DNA from: a virus
Reading direction: 5' to 3' (one strand)
DNA: 24,984 nt
Virus record (IMG/VR): IMGVR_UViG_3300033991_000114
Location: 1-24,984 of that record
A program made the position numbers and the translations under genes. The notes below the pieces were generated by a model. That model was not told where the DNA came from. It saw only the letters and a list, made by a program, of their open reading frames with translations, and made no database searches. Positions 12,327-19,250 of this stretch are shown one piece after another. Every line of letters begins with the position of its first letter. Position 1 is the stretch's first letter.

Positions 12327-14751
12327 CTTTCCAATCCAAAACATAGCAAACATTGGTCGTGAGATAATTTTATTTAATCGCCAAGCCGATGGTAAATTAT
12401 CGATGTTTAGGGATAAGAATTTTTTTCCTTATTTTTTTCAAGAATCTTCTACAGGAATTTTTAGAACAATTACTGGAAAAAAAGTGAATAAAGTATTTTG
12501 CAAATTGCCTTCTGAAGTTGCTCGCAAGAGAGATGAAAATTCTTATGAGGCAGATATTTTGTATCCAAAACGCTATTTAATTGATAAGGTAGGAGAAATT
12601 ATCAAATCTCCTATTAAATACATTTTTATTGATATTGAAATCCAAACAAAAGAAGGATTACCTAATTATCTCTATCCTGAACAGCCAATAACTTGTATTA
12701 GTATTTATAATTCTTTATCTAAAGAAATTAAAACTTTTTGGATTGAAAATTATTATACCGAAAAAACAGATAGCTACGATTTAACTTTAGAAGGACAAGA
12801 AAGTTCATTATTAACAAATTTTGTTAAATACATAAAAGATGAACAACCAGATATTTTATTAGGTTGGAATTTTGTTTTATTTGATTATCCTTATTTATGT
12901 GCGAGAATTAAAAAACTTTGGAATTTAGATTTGGCTGAATTAATTTCTCCCATAAATAAACAACGGTATGGACTGAAAGAAATGGACATTTCTTATCCCG
13001 CAGGAATTAGTATTTTAGATTACATGGATTTATTTAAAAAAGTTTATAAAAGTGGTGAGATGAGTTATGCTTTGGAGCAAGTAAGTAATAAGTATGTTAA
13101 TTTTCCTTTAAATAAAAAAGTAGATTTTGGAATTATTTCAGTAGAAATAAAAGAAAAGAACATTCAAGACATCGATAGAATGGTTAGATTAGAGGAAAAA
13201 TTAAAATTAATTCCTTATTTTGATGAAATTCGTAGGATGGGAAAATGTTTATGGGAGGATTTGACTTGGCATAGTAAAGTGCTTGATGTTATGCTTTTAT
13301 CCGAAGCCAAACAAAAAGGAATTATTCTTCCTTCAAAAAAATACGATGAATTTAATACAGACGAAAAAGAATTTGAAGGGGCATACCGCAGAGCAGATTT
13401 AGGTAGATTTGAAAATCTTTGGAAACTGGATTTATCATCAGCCTATCCAATGGCAATTATAGAATTTTGTTTAGATATTTCTAATCTTACCGAAAATAAA
13501 AATGAACAAAAAATAGATATTACTGATAGAGAAACGGAAGAAATAAAGTATTCTATTTATGTTAAACAAAATCAAAATGCTTTATTGCCTACAATAGCCC
13601 GTAAATTAATTGCTAAAAAAGATACTATTAAAAAACAACTAAAAATATTAGACCCAGAAAGCGAAGAAGGTAAAGATTTACAAATAAAATACGACGCAAT
13701 TAAAGCCCTTACGAATAGTCTTTTTGGCGTTTGTGCTTTAAAGGTTTTTCGTCTTTATAATGTAGACATTGCTTCTGCGATTACATCTATTGTTAGAGAT
13801 TTACTTCATTATGTAGAAGATAAATTAGAAGAACAAAACATAAAAGTAACTTATTTGGATACTGATTCTGCTTTTGTAATGGCTAAAGAAAATCCTGTAG
13901 ATTTATTGAATAATTTAACTCAACAATGGATTAAAGAAAAATATAACAGAGAAAAAACCGACATAGAATTTGATTATGAAGGTATCTTTGAGAAAGTATT
14001 GGTTGTAGCATTGTGTCATTATATTGGATATTTAAGAAAGAAAAATAATAAAATCAAAAAAGAAATAAAAGGTGTTGAAGTAAAAAGAAAAGATAGTTCC
14101 ATTTTTATTAAAAAATTTCAAGAAGAATTAATAGAAAAAATTCTTAACAACGAATCCCAAGAAGATGTAATAAAATTTATTAATTTAGAAAAAGAAAGAT
14201 TTAAAACTCTGCCTTTAATTGAAATAGCCTTTCCTTGTAGAGCCAAAACATCAGAAAAAAGTCCTACAATATTTATGAGAGCTTTGCAGTATAGCCAAGA
14301 AATAAATCCTAACTTTAAAAAATACGATGGAGAATTATTTTATTATCTCTATGTTAATTCTTTTGGTCAGGCAGAAAGACACGCCAAACAAATGCGTAAA
14401 AGCAAAAAAACAGGAGAAAAATATTTATTGGAATCTCATACTACAGTAGATAAAAATGTTTTGGCTTTTGATGGAGATGATATTTCTCATATTTTAAAAA
14501 TTGGCGTGAATTATGATGAGATGATTAGACGCAATATTCTGGATAAGGCTGAGAAAATCTTTGACGCAATGAAATGGGATAAAACAAAAATAGGAATAAC
14601 AATTAAAGAAAAAAGACCAAATAAAACTAAAGCAGAAATAGTTAAAGAACAAGAAACAATAATTAAATCTCAACCAACATTTACAGAAGAAGATTTTTTA
14701 GTAGAAGATAAAGAACCTAAAAAAGAAATCAAACCTTATTATAGTGAGTGA
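12319..14751 (+). CDS. Family B DNA polymerase with 3'-5' exonuclease
   Basis: The 810-residue protein has complete family B motifs. Exonuclease: FIDIEIQT (Asp105, Glu107), GWNFVLFD (Asp189), and the SYALEQVS region following a Y..D segment. Polymerase: motif A KLDLSSAYP (Asp371), motif B KALTNSLFG, motif C YLDTDS (Asp514, Asp516). Both activities should therefore work. Motif A has SSAYP where many members have SLYP. A charged tail (about residues 740-810) rich in Lys and Glu may bind a clamp or partner. It is the likely replicative polymerase, working with the primase-helicase at 6324 and the exonuclease at 3007. No intein is seen in it. Confidence 0.93.
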   Translation: MLNFPIQNIANIGREIILFNRQADGKLSMFRDKNFFPYFFQESSTGIFRTITGKKVNKVFCKLPSEVARKRDENSYEADILYPKRYLIDKVGEIIKSPIKYIFIDIEIQTKEGLPNYLYPEQPITCISIYNSLSKEIKTFWIENYYTEKTDSYDLTLEGQESSLLTNFVKYIKDEQPDILLGWNFVLFDYPYLCARIKKLWNLDLAELISPINKQRYGLKEMDISYPAGISILDYMDLFKKVYKSGEMSYALEQVSNKYVNFPLNKKVDFGIISVEIKEKNIQDIDRMVRLEEKLKLIPYFDEIRRMGKCLWEDLTWHSKVLDVMLLSEAKQKGIILPSKKYDEFNTDEKEFEGAYRRADLGRFENLWKLDLSSAYPMAIIEFCLDISNLTENKNEQKIDITDRETEEIKYSIYVKQNQNALLPTIARKLIAKKDTIKKQLKILDPESEEGKDLQIKYDAIKALTNSLFGVCALKVFRLYNVDIASAITSIVRDLLHYVEDKLEEQNIKVTYLDTDSAFVMAKENPVDLLNNLTQQWIKEKYNREKTDIEFDYEGIFEKVLVVALCHYIGYLRKKNNKIKKEIKGVEVKRKDSSIFIKKFQEELIEKILNNESQEDVIKFINLEKERFKTLPLIEIAFPCRAKTSEKSPTIFMRALQYSQEINPNFKKYDGELFYYLYVNSFGQAERHAKQMRKSKKTGEKYLLESHTTVDKNVLAFDGDDISHILKIGVNYDEMIRRNILDKAEKIFDAMKWDKTKIGITIKEKRPNKTKAEIVKEQETIIKSQPTFTEEDFLVEDKEPKKEIKPYYSE

Positions 14752-15349
14752 AAAAATGATTAAATTATTTTTAAAAAAATTAGAACGAAATCTTGGCTTG
14801 AAACTTCGTAAGAATGTAATGTGTCTTGGTGTTGATACTGCTTCAACAACTGGATTGGCTCTCATTTCTACTTTTGGGAATAAAGTGATTATAAATACTT
14901 CTATTTTTAAATTGCCTTCAATTCCTAAAAAAATAGCAGACCAAATAGAAAAAGCCGAAAAATATGAACAAGCAATGGATAGTGCTTTAAATTTAATTAG
15001 GGATTATAAAAAAGAAAATATATCATTTAAAAATCCAGAAGGACTTCATAAGATTTTAGTATTAGAGCAATCTTTTCTTTTTAAAAATCCAGAGACTTTC
15101 GGGTATCTTCGTGGACTACAGGGTATTTTTTATTCTGAACTTTATGATTCATTTGATGAAATAAAGATTTATCTACCCACAGTAACTCGTAAATTAGTTG
15201 GGTTTCATTCATTATTACCAAGAGGAACAAAAACTGATATAAAAAAGAAAGAAATTTGTGAATGGGTAAGTAAAGTAATGGGCGAAGAAATAAAAGACCA
15301 TAACATTGCGGATTCCTTACTCTTAGCCTTAGCAGGATTAAAATTATGA
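14744..15349 (+). CDS. RuvC-like Holliday junction resolvase
   Basis: The 201-residue protein has the RNase H-fold resolvase pattern: CLGVDTASTTGLALI (Asp31), a long helix with YEQAMDSALNLI, VLEQSF (Glu108), a strand-helix part with YLPTVTRKLVGFHSLLPRG, and the end DHNIADSLLLALAGL (His186, Asp190). These four acidic/His positions are the metal site. Such enzymes cut four-way junctions before DNA packaging. The first in-frame start is GTG at 14744, overlapping the polymerase end; ATG at 14756 is an alternative, and neither has a clear SD box. The stop overlaps a mini-ORF (ATGA). Confidence 0.85.
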   Translation: MSEKMIKLFLKKLERNLGLKLRKNVMCLGVDTASTTGLALISTFGNKVIINTSIFKLPSIPKKIADQIEKAEKYEQAMDSALNLIRDYKKENISFKNPEGLHKILVLEQSFLFKNPETFGYLRGLQGIFYSELYDSFDEIKIYLPTVTRKLVGFHSLLPRGTKTDIKKKEICEWVSKVMGEEIKDHNIADSLLLALAGLKL

Positions 15350-15414
15350 ACTGGAAAGACGAACTCAATAAGAAAGAAAATGAGCAAAGGAGAAACAAAA
15401 ATGAAACGAAGTGA
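15346..15414 (+). CDS. 22-residue leader-like ORF, copy 1 of the NWKD repeat
   Basis: ATG at 15346 overlaps the RuvC-like gene stop. The product begins MNWKDELNKKENE. Its codons contain the AAAGGAGA box that serves ATG 15401, and it ends inside that gene. The same NWKD-LNKKE opening appears at 15642. Probably a vestige or a coupling ORF rather than a functional protein. Confidence 0.4.
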   Translation: MNWKDELNKKENEQRRNKNETK

Positions 15415-15628
15415 TAAAGAAATAAAAGTAGAAATAGCGAGATTAGAGAAAATTAAAGATAATGGCAAGATGGGTGCTTATCGTGCTTATGACCAAATAG
15501 AAGTTCTTGCTGAATGTTTATCTTTAGATGAGGAAGAAATAGAAAATAAGATTGAAGAGATTGCAGATACTGATTATGAACTCTATGCTGTTTATGATTG
15601 GGCTATAAATGGCAGAGATAATTTCTGA
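15401..15628 (+). CDS. Small acidic protein of unknown function
   Basis: The frame is open from ATG at 15380, but the SD box AAAGGAGA (15386-15393) points to ATG at 15401, giving 75 residues. The protein is charged and helical: MKRSDKEIKVEIARLEKIK, then AYDQIEVLAECLSLDEEE, then DTDYELYAVYDWAING. No known motif. It may be a small regulator or adaptor. Confidence 0.55.
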   Translation: MKRSDKEIKVEIARLEKIKDNGKMGAYRAYDQIEVLAECLSLDEEEIENKIEEIADTDYELYAVYDWAINGRDNF

Positions 15629-15641
15629 AAAAGGACTCTCA

Positions 15642-15703
15642 ATGACTAATTGGAAAGATGATTTAAATAAAAAAGAAAAAGAACTCAATCTAAAAAAGGA
15701 GGT
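15642..15703 (+). other. Copy 2 of the NWKD leader repeat
   Basis: ATG at 15642 starts MTNWKDDLNKKEKELNL, matching 10 of 12 positions of the leader at 15346. The copy ends with an AAGGAGGT box that serves a different frame. The frame itself stays open to 16031, so a longer protein of up to 140 residues (from 15609) is formally possible, but its middle is a Asn/Arg/Ser-rich stretch that overlaps a clear membrane peptide in another frame. Confidence 0.45.
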
Positions 15704-15708
15704 AACAA

Positions 15709-15807
15709 ATGATGTGCCTACTCAAACAACTACTGGCGTTAATAATAGGAATAGTGATAGGGGGAGCAGGGATGTTAATTTATCAAACTTACGGAAAAAA
15801 GAATTAA
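15709..15807 (+). CDS. Small membrane peptide, 32 residues
   Basis: ATGATG at 15709 lies six bases after a full-length SD box (AAGGAGGT, 15696-15703), the strongest in the window. The product is MMCLLKQLLALIIGIVIGG..., a single hydrophobic helix with a Gly-rich face, followed by a short polar end (QTYGKKN). It resembles tiny phage membrane peptides, but no family is known to me. It overlaps, in a different frame, the Asn-rich part of the longer frame. Confidence 0.6.
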   Translation: MMCLLKQLLALIIGIVIGGAGMLIYQTYGKKN

Positions 15808-15836
15808 GTAAAAATTTTAGAAAAGGGGGAAGAATA

Positions 15837-16031
15837 ATGATTCCTAGTAAAGGTTTATTTTCGGATTATGATGCTATTGATAAGGAAAAAATTGGTGCTG
15901 CTGAAAAAGTATGGAAATACATTCCTAAATTGATAAAGACTATTTTAAATTGCAGAACCAATACCGTAAAGATTATGGACAAATTCGGAATTCCAAGAGA
16001 AGAAATAAAGAAAAAAGAAGAAGTAAAATAA
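15837..16031 (+). CDS. Small protein of unknown function
   Basis: ATG at 15837 follows a GGGGGAAG box and gives 64 residues: IPSKGLFSDYDAIDKEKIGAAEKVWKY, a hydrophobic LIKTIL helix and a Lys/Glu-rich end. The frame continues upstream, but the coding content there (membrane peptide in another frame) and this SD box favour the short version. Function unknown. Confidence 0.5.
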   Translation: MIPSKGLFSDYDAIDKEKIGAAEKVWKYIPKLIKTILNCRTNTVKIMDKFGIPREEIKKKEEVK

Positions 16032-16033
16032 TT

Positions 16034-16093
16034 ATGATGATGGAGTTGGTGATAAACCGCTCCATCCCAAAAGATGAAAACACAACCCAATAG
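16034..16093 (+). CDS. Possible 19-residue ORF before a methyltransferase
   Basis: Three ATG codons in a row at 16034-16042 open a short frame (MMMELVINRSIPKDEN...) that ends inside the methyltransferase gene in another frame. The stretch has more G+C than its neighbours. There is no clear SD box. It could be a leader or the remnant of another gene's start. Confidence 0.25.
   Translation: MMMELVINRSIPKDENTTQ
16040..16065 (+). promoter_or_regulatory. Stem-loop upstream of the methyltransferase gene
   Basis: ATGGAG (16040-16045) pairs with CTCCAT (16060-16065). A further wobble pair and GGT/ACC, with one bulged T, extend the stem, leaving a loop of about five bases. It ends eight bases before the methyltransferase ATG at 16074, which lacks a normal SD box. 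No T-run follows, so it does not look like a terminator; a translation-control or RNA-processing site is possible. Confidence 0.35.
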
Positions 16094-16565
16094 AAATTAT
16101 AAAAGTAATGATAGAATAATGACTCCTTTATATTTAGCTGAATTAATTGTTAATTATTTTAATCCTAAAGGAATAATTTTAGAACCTTGTAAAGGAACTG
16201 AAAATTTTTTAAAATGTCTTCCTGCTAATACATTATGGTGCGAAATAGATGAAGGAAAAGATTTTTTTATATTTAAAGAAAAAGTAAATTGGATAATTAC
16301 CAATCCACCCTGGAGTAAAATAAGAGATTTTCTTTATCATTCGATGGAACTATCTAATAATATTGTTTTTTTAATGACTATAAATCATTTATGGACAAAA
16401 GCAAGATTAAGAGATATGAAACAAATGAATTTTGGTATTAAAGAAATTTTAATGATACCTGAAAAGACCGAAGATTTTCCTCAAACAGGATTTAGATGTG
16501 CAGCAATTCACATTCAAAAAAATTATAAAGGAAAAATTAAATTATCTGAATTAATAATAAAATAA
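16074..16565 (+). CDS. SAM-dependent DNA methyltransferase, NPPW type
   Basis: The 163-residue protein begins MKTQPNRNYKSNDRIMTP, followed by LAELIV, then the SAM-binding motif ILEPCKGTENF, an acidic CEID strand end and the catalytic ITNPPWS motif (Asn77-Trp80). After that come helices and a strand with NFGIKEILMIP. NPPW with a motif I of the EPC-G type is typical of amino-methyltransferases that act on adenine N6 or cytosine N4. There is no separate target-recognition domain, as in many small phage enzymes. No matching restriction enzyme is seen. Sequence specificity cannot be read. Confidence 0.72.
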   Translation: MKTQPNRNYKSNDRIMTPLYLAELIVNYFNPKGIILEPCKGTENFLKCLPANTLWCEIDEGKDFFIFKEKVNWIITNPPWSKIRDFLYHSMELSNNIVFLMTINHLWTKARLRDMKQMNFGIKEILMIPEKTEDFPQTGFRCAAIHIQKNYKGKIKLSELIIK

Positions 16566-16567
16566 AA

Positions 16568-16672
16568 ATGGATATTTGTTTAATAGGTTTAATAATAATG
16601 ATGTTAATGTATGGGATGATAATAATTTATATTTTTTTAGGAGGAAAAAAGGGATTTATTGCTCTAAAATAG
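16568..16672 (+). CDS. Small membrane peptide, 34 residues
   Basis: ATG at 16568, two bases after the methyltransferase stop, opens MDICLIGLIIMMLMYGMIII followed by YIFLGGKKGF: one long hydrophobic helix with a basic end. The SD box is weak, so translation would rely on coupling. In the other frame the same bases give an Asn/Asp-rich string, which is typical of a shadow. The hydrophobic frame is thus the better gene candidate. Confidence 0.5.
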   Translation: MDICLIGLIIMMLMYGMIIIYIFLGGKKGFIALK

Positions 16673-16800
16673 AAGATTACGTAGACCAAGAAACGAAGTG
16701 TATGAAATGTATTTTTTATAAGAAAGATGAGGATTCTTGTTTTTATCCAGAATGGATTCCTGGGTTAAAAAAAGAAAATTTAGAAAAAGAAAATGAATAA
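16654..16800 (+). CDS. Small Cys-containing protein, probable ATT start
   Basis: The frame reads IYCSKIEDYVDQ, then KCMKCIFYKKDEDSCFYPEW and a Lys/Glu-rich tail: four Cys in a spacing compatible with a zinc site. An AGGAGG box at 16640-16645 is eight bases before ATT at 16654; there is no ATG until one that would cut the Cys pattern. TTG at 16576 would give a 74-residue version, but that part overlaps the membrane peptide frame and has no SD box. Start assignment is therefore tentative. Confidence 0.5.
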   Translation: MYCSKIEDYVDQETKCMKCIFYKKDEDSCFYPEWIPGLKKENLEKENE

Positions 16801-17044
16801 TCTACTACTTAAAGATATTTTGGGTGGAATTTTAATTTTGACTTCTATTTTTGATGCGTGGAAATATGTTTGGAACGCCAAATCTATTATCAAAATAGGT
16901 ACAGCAAGAGGACATAGCAGAAAATTTATAAATGCTGCTCTTTTGAATGATTCAGTAAAACTATTTTATGGAATAATAATAAATGATTTAATCAAGTATA
17001 TTAGCATTGGGAACAATGAGTTTTTTGTTTTATACTATTTATAA
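16793..17044 (+). CDS. Membrane protein, N-terminal part of a likely frameshifted gene
   Basis: An 83-residue frame with a hydrophobic segment (DILGGILILTSIFDAW), then KYVWNAKSIIKIGTARGHSRKFINAALLNDSVKLFYGIIIND. The last 17 residues (from about 16990) look out of frame, because a +1 shift joins it to a reading frame that runs to the next gene's start (next entry). The combined protein would have about 120 residues and at least two hydrophobic helices. Function unknown. Overlap with the preceding gene is 8 bases. Confidence 0.55.
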   Translation: MNNLLLKDILGGILILTSIFDAWKYVWNAKSIIKIGTARGHSRKFINAALLNDSVKLFYGIIINDLIKYISIGNNEFFVLYYL

Positions 17045-17150
17045 ATTTTATCCATATAAGTATCGAGGTTTACAAAATTTTAAACGACCTAATATATTGT
17101 TATACATTTGGAATTCAATTACTCCAAATTCAATTAGAAAAAGATTATGA
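17016..17150 (+). CDS. Membrane protein C-terminal part, or a separate 44-residue ORF
   Basis: In the frame one base ahead of the previous entry, codons from about 16992 read SSILALGTMSFLFYTIYKFY, then PYKYRGLQNFKRPNILLYIW and a basic end. It can start at ATG 17016 (44 residues). Its TGA overlaps the ATG of the MT-A70 gene (ATGA), the junction used throughout this window. It is therefore likely real sequence of the same membrane gene, split by an indel near 16986-16995, or a separately translated ORF. Confidence 0.5.
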   Translation: MSFLFYTIYKFYPYKYRGLQNFKRPNILLYIWNSITPNSIRKRL

Positions 17151-17680
17151 AAAAATATAAAATTATTTATGCAGACCCACCATGGAATTATGCCGATAAA
17201 GGATGTCAAGGAACGATGGCAAATCATTATAAAGGAATGAAAATCGAAGATATTTGTAATCTTCCTATCAATCAAATAAGTGATGATAATAGTATTTTAT
17301 TTTTGTGGGTAACTTATCCTATGTTAAAAGAAGGGTTGAAAGTAATAGAAAGTTGGGGATTCAAATATAAAAGTATTGCTTTTCAATGGATTAAATTAAA
17401 CAAAAAAGGCAAAGGCTATTTTTATGGATTGGGAAGATGGACAAGAGGAAATACAGAACCATGTTTATTGGCAACAAAAGGAAAACCAAAAAGAATTTCT
17501 CCTGCTGTATTTCAAATTATAGAAGCTCCATTAACAAAACACAGTGCAAAACCATCGGAAGCGAGAAATAAAATTATAAAATTAGTAGGTAATTTACCCC
17601 GAATAGAATTATTTGCAAGAGAAAAAACTTATGGATGGGATGTCTGGGGTAACGAAGTAAAAAGTGATATAAAACTATGA
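17147..17680 (+). CDS. MT-A70 family adenine-N6 methyltransferase
   Basis: The 177-residue protein starts KIIYADPPWNY with the catalytic DPPW at residues 10-13, then YKGMKIEDICNLPI, FLWVTYPML, ESWGFKYKSIAFQWIK, a GRWTRGNTEPCLLATKG segment, HSAKPSEARNKIIKLVG and RIELFARE. This is the complete order for phage and bacterial MT-A70 methyltransferases, which use SAM to methylate adenine N6 in DNA. HSxKP and R.ELFAR are conserved substrate and SAM positions. ATGA overlap joins it to the membrane ORF and its end overlaps SbcD. It probably protects phage DNA from restriction. Confidence 0.9.
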   Translation: MKKYKIIYADPPWNYADKGCQGTMANHYKGMKIEDICNLPINQISDDNSILFLWVTYPMLKEGLKVIESWGFKYKSIAFQWIKLNKKGKGYFYGLGRWTRGNTEPCLLATKGKPKRISPAVFQIIEAPLTKHSAKPSEARNKIIKLVGNLPRIELFAREKTYGWDVWGNEVKSDIKL

Positions 17681-18321
17681 AAAATATTTTATTATTTGGT
17701 GACCTCCATTTAACTAAACAAGATATTCCAGAGTGTATTTCAATTCTTGAAGAAATAGGAATGTTAGCTAATCAACATAATGTAGATACTTTGATAGATT
17801 TGGGGGACACTTTTGACAATTTAAAACCAAGTAGTTTAGAATTAGATAATTTTGCTACTTTTATAAGAAGATTAAATAAAAAAATAATTATTATCGCAGC
17901 CGAAAGCCACGAAAGCGAAACTCCAGAAAATTCTATTGTTAATCATTTTGGAATTTTATCTGATACCATAACTGTGGTAAAAGAATACCAAGATGAAAAT
18001 AAATTGTATTGCGGACATTTTATTGTTTCTGAATCACAATTAAATAAATTTGGTGCTACTATTTCAAAAAATCAGCTAAAGAAATACAGGCATGTGATTT
18101 TAGGTCATGGACATTCTTTCGAATTAATAAAACCTAACATTTGTCAACTTGGTAGTTCGAGGTGGATTGATTTTTCTGAGGCTCAAGATAAAAATAAGAT
18201 AATATTACTTATAGAAAATTATGATAGTGATAATCCTAAATGTTCTTTTATAGCACTAAAGAGTCCTTATAAAATGATTGATATTATATTAGAAGGAAAA
18301 AACAATGAAAAGAATTTGTAA
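17677..18321 (+). CDS. sbcD: SbcD/Mre11-like (gp47-type) metallophosphoesterase
   Basis: The 214-residue protein has the phosphoesterase motifs: FGDLHL (Asp9, His11), DLGDTFDN (Asp44), AAESHESE in place of the usual GNHD/E, GHFIVSE, and LGHGHS (His144, His146). The usual Asn-His is seen here as Ser-His, a small change to note. The protein is shorter than bacterial SbcD (about 400 residues), lacking most of a capping domain. With SbcC (21132) it would form the nuclease-ATPase complex that resects DNA ends for recombination. In this genome the pair is split by seven or eight genes. ATGA overlap links it to MT-A70. Confidence 0.82.
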   Translation: MKNILLFGDLHLTKQDIPECISILEEIGMLANQHNVDTLIDLGDTFDNLKPSSLELDNFATFIRRLNKKIIIIAAESHESETPENSIVNHFGILSDTITVVKEYQDENKLYCGHFIVSESQLNKFGATISKNQLKKYRHVILGHGHSFELIKPNICQLGSSRWIDFSEAQDKNKIILLIENYDSDNPKCSFIALKSPYKMIDIILEGKNNEKNL

Positions 18322-18838
18322 ATATTGTAAAAAAGAATTCGAAGCAAAAACAAGAGGGAAAAAATATTGTTCTAATTATTGCAATTATAAAGATACATAT
18401 AAACCTATTCATAAACAAAAAAGTAGTAATATATGTATTATTTGTCAAAAAGTTTTTTATACCAAAAATAAAAATACGAAATATTGTTCAAAAAAATGTA
18501 AACAAGAAAATAATAATTATATGAGTATTGTTGGATTTGAAAGTAAAACTTCATTGGGAGCATATTCAGAATTATTAATATCTTGCGATTTGATGAATAA
18601 AGGATATGATGTTTTTAGGTCTTTATCTCCTTCTGCAAAAGTAGATTTAATTATTCGTAAAAATAAGAAAATACATTCTATAGAAGTAAGAACTGGAAGA
18701 TATACTACAACGGGTAGGATAACTTATTCAATGCAAAATATTAATGCCAATATAATGGCTGTTTGTATTTTTCCTACTAAAGAAATTAAATATTATCAAA
18801 AGGTTGAGCAAAAATGGAATTTAATTAATATAACTTAA
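18305..18838 (+). CDS. Zinc-finger PD-(D/E)XK homing-type nuclease
   Basis: The 177-residue protein has two Cys fingers (CKYC...CSNYC and CIIC...CSKKC) in the first 65 residues. Then comes a nuclease-like domain: GAYSELLISCDLMNKGYDVF, KVD(114)LII, HSIE(127)VR(129)TG, and a C-terminal strand-helix part. The layout E...GY.V...DLI...IxV(K/R)TG resembles group I intron-encoded and other PD-(D/E)XK nucleases. The usual catalytic Lys is Arg here (EVR). It starts 17 bases inside the SbcD gene with an AAGGA box. A homing function between recombination genes is likely; activity is uncertain because of the Arg. Confidence 0.7.
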   Translation: MKRICKYCKKEFEAKTRGKKYCSNYCNYKDTYKPIHKQKSSNICIICQKVFYTKNKNTKYCSKKCKQENNNYMSIVGFESKTSLGAYSELLISCDLMNKGYDVFRSLSPSAKVDLIIRKNKKIHSIEVRTGRYTTTGRITYSMQNINANIMAVCIFPTKEIKYYQKVEQKWNLINIT

Positions 18839-18863
18839 ACAAACACATATGGTTAGGAGATAA

Positions 18864-19250
18864 ATGAGTTTAAATAATCAAAATTCGCCCATAAAAGACC
18901 CTACTGAAGCCGAGAAAGTCATTCCTACAAGCCCCCAGGGGGCAAATCGCCCTTTAAAAATGACCGATGTCGGGTCTCTTTGCTCTTATTTGGACAAATT
19001 ACCAGAAAAGACCAAAATTCGTATCATTTTTAAGGATTATAATAATTGGATTAGTTTTTTGCCTTTTTACCAAAAGTATAAGGATAAATTCATTATTTTT
19101 CGAGACAAAAAAGAATTCATTATGTCTTGCAATTTAGATGCACCTAAAGAAAACAACATAATACCATTAAAAGAATCATTAATTAAATGGATGGAACAAA
19201 ACAAAGTAGAAGAAAAAATTAAACAAATACTTTTGGAGGAACTAAAATGA
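18864..19250 (+). CDS. Protein of unknown function with atypical, more GC-rich N-terminal coding sequence
   Basis: The 128-residue protein is preceded by TAGGAGATAA. Its first 40 residues (Pro-, Asn- and Thr-rich, no clear secondary structure) are coded by many GC-rich codons such as CCC, GGG, CGC and GTC, unlike neighbours, and include a 13-base perfect palindrome. The rest looks like an alpha-beta domain: LDKLPEKTKIRIIF, NNWISFLPFYQKY, a FIIFRDKKEF strand, and an acidic C-terminal helix. No family recognised. Confidence 0.6.
   Translation: MSLNNQNSPIKDPTEAEKVIPTSPQGANRPLKMTDVGSLCSYLDKLPEKTKIRIIFKDYNNWISFLPFYQKYKDKFIIFRDKKEFIMSCNLDAPKENNIIPLKESLIKWMEQNKVEEKIKQILLEELK
18931..18943 (+). repeat. 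Perfect GC-rich palindrome
   Basis: GCCCCCAGGGGGC has six-base arms around a central A, in strong contrast with the AT-rich surroundings. Two related TCGCCC...AAAA...GACC segments flank it, at about 18887 and 18947. In RNA the arms could form a short stem, in DNA a protein-binding site. It lies within the coding region of the 18864 gene, near its start. Confidence 0.5.

Noticed and set aside
12319-14751. Intein or intron in the DNA polymerase
   Set aside because: All exonuclease and polymerase motifs are in order at normal distances in one uninterrupted frame of usual length.
15609-16031. A single 140-residue gene
   Set aside because: Its middle is a low-complexity Asn/Arg/Ser stretch that overlaps a membrane peptide with a perfect SD box, and a better start exists at 15837. 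Not fully excluded.
16040-16065. Rho-independent terminator
   Set aside because: The stem is weak and no T-run follows; the next gene starts eight bases later.
16576-16653. TTG-start N-terminal extension of the small Cys protein
   Set aside because: No SD box, Asn/Asp-rich sequence, and it overlaps a clear hydrophobic frame.
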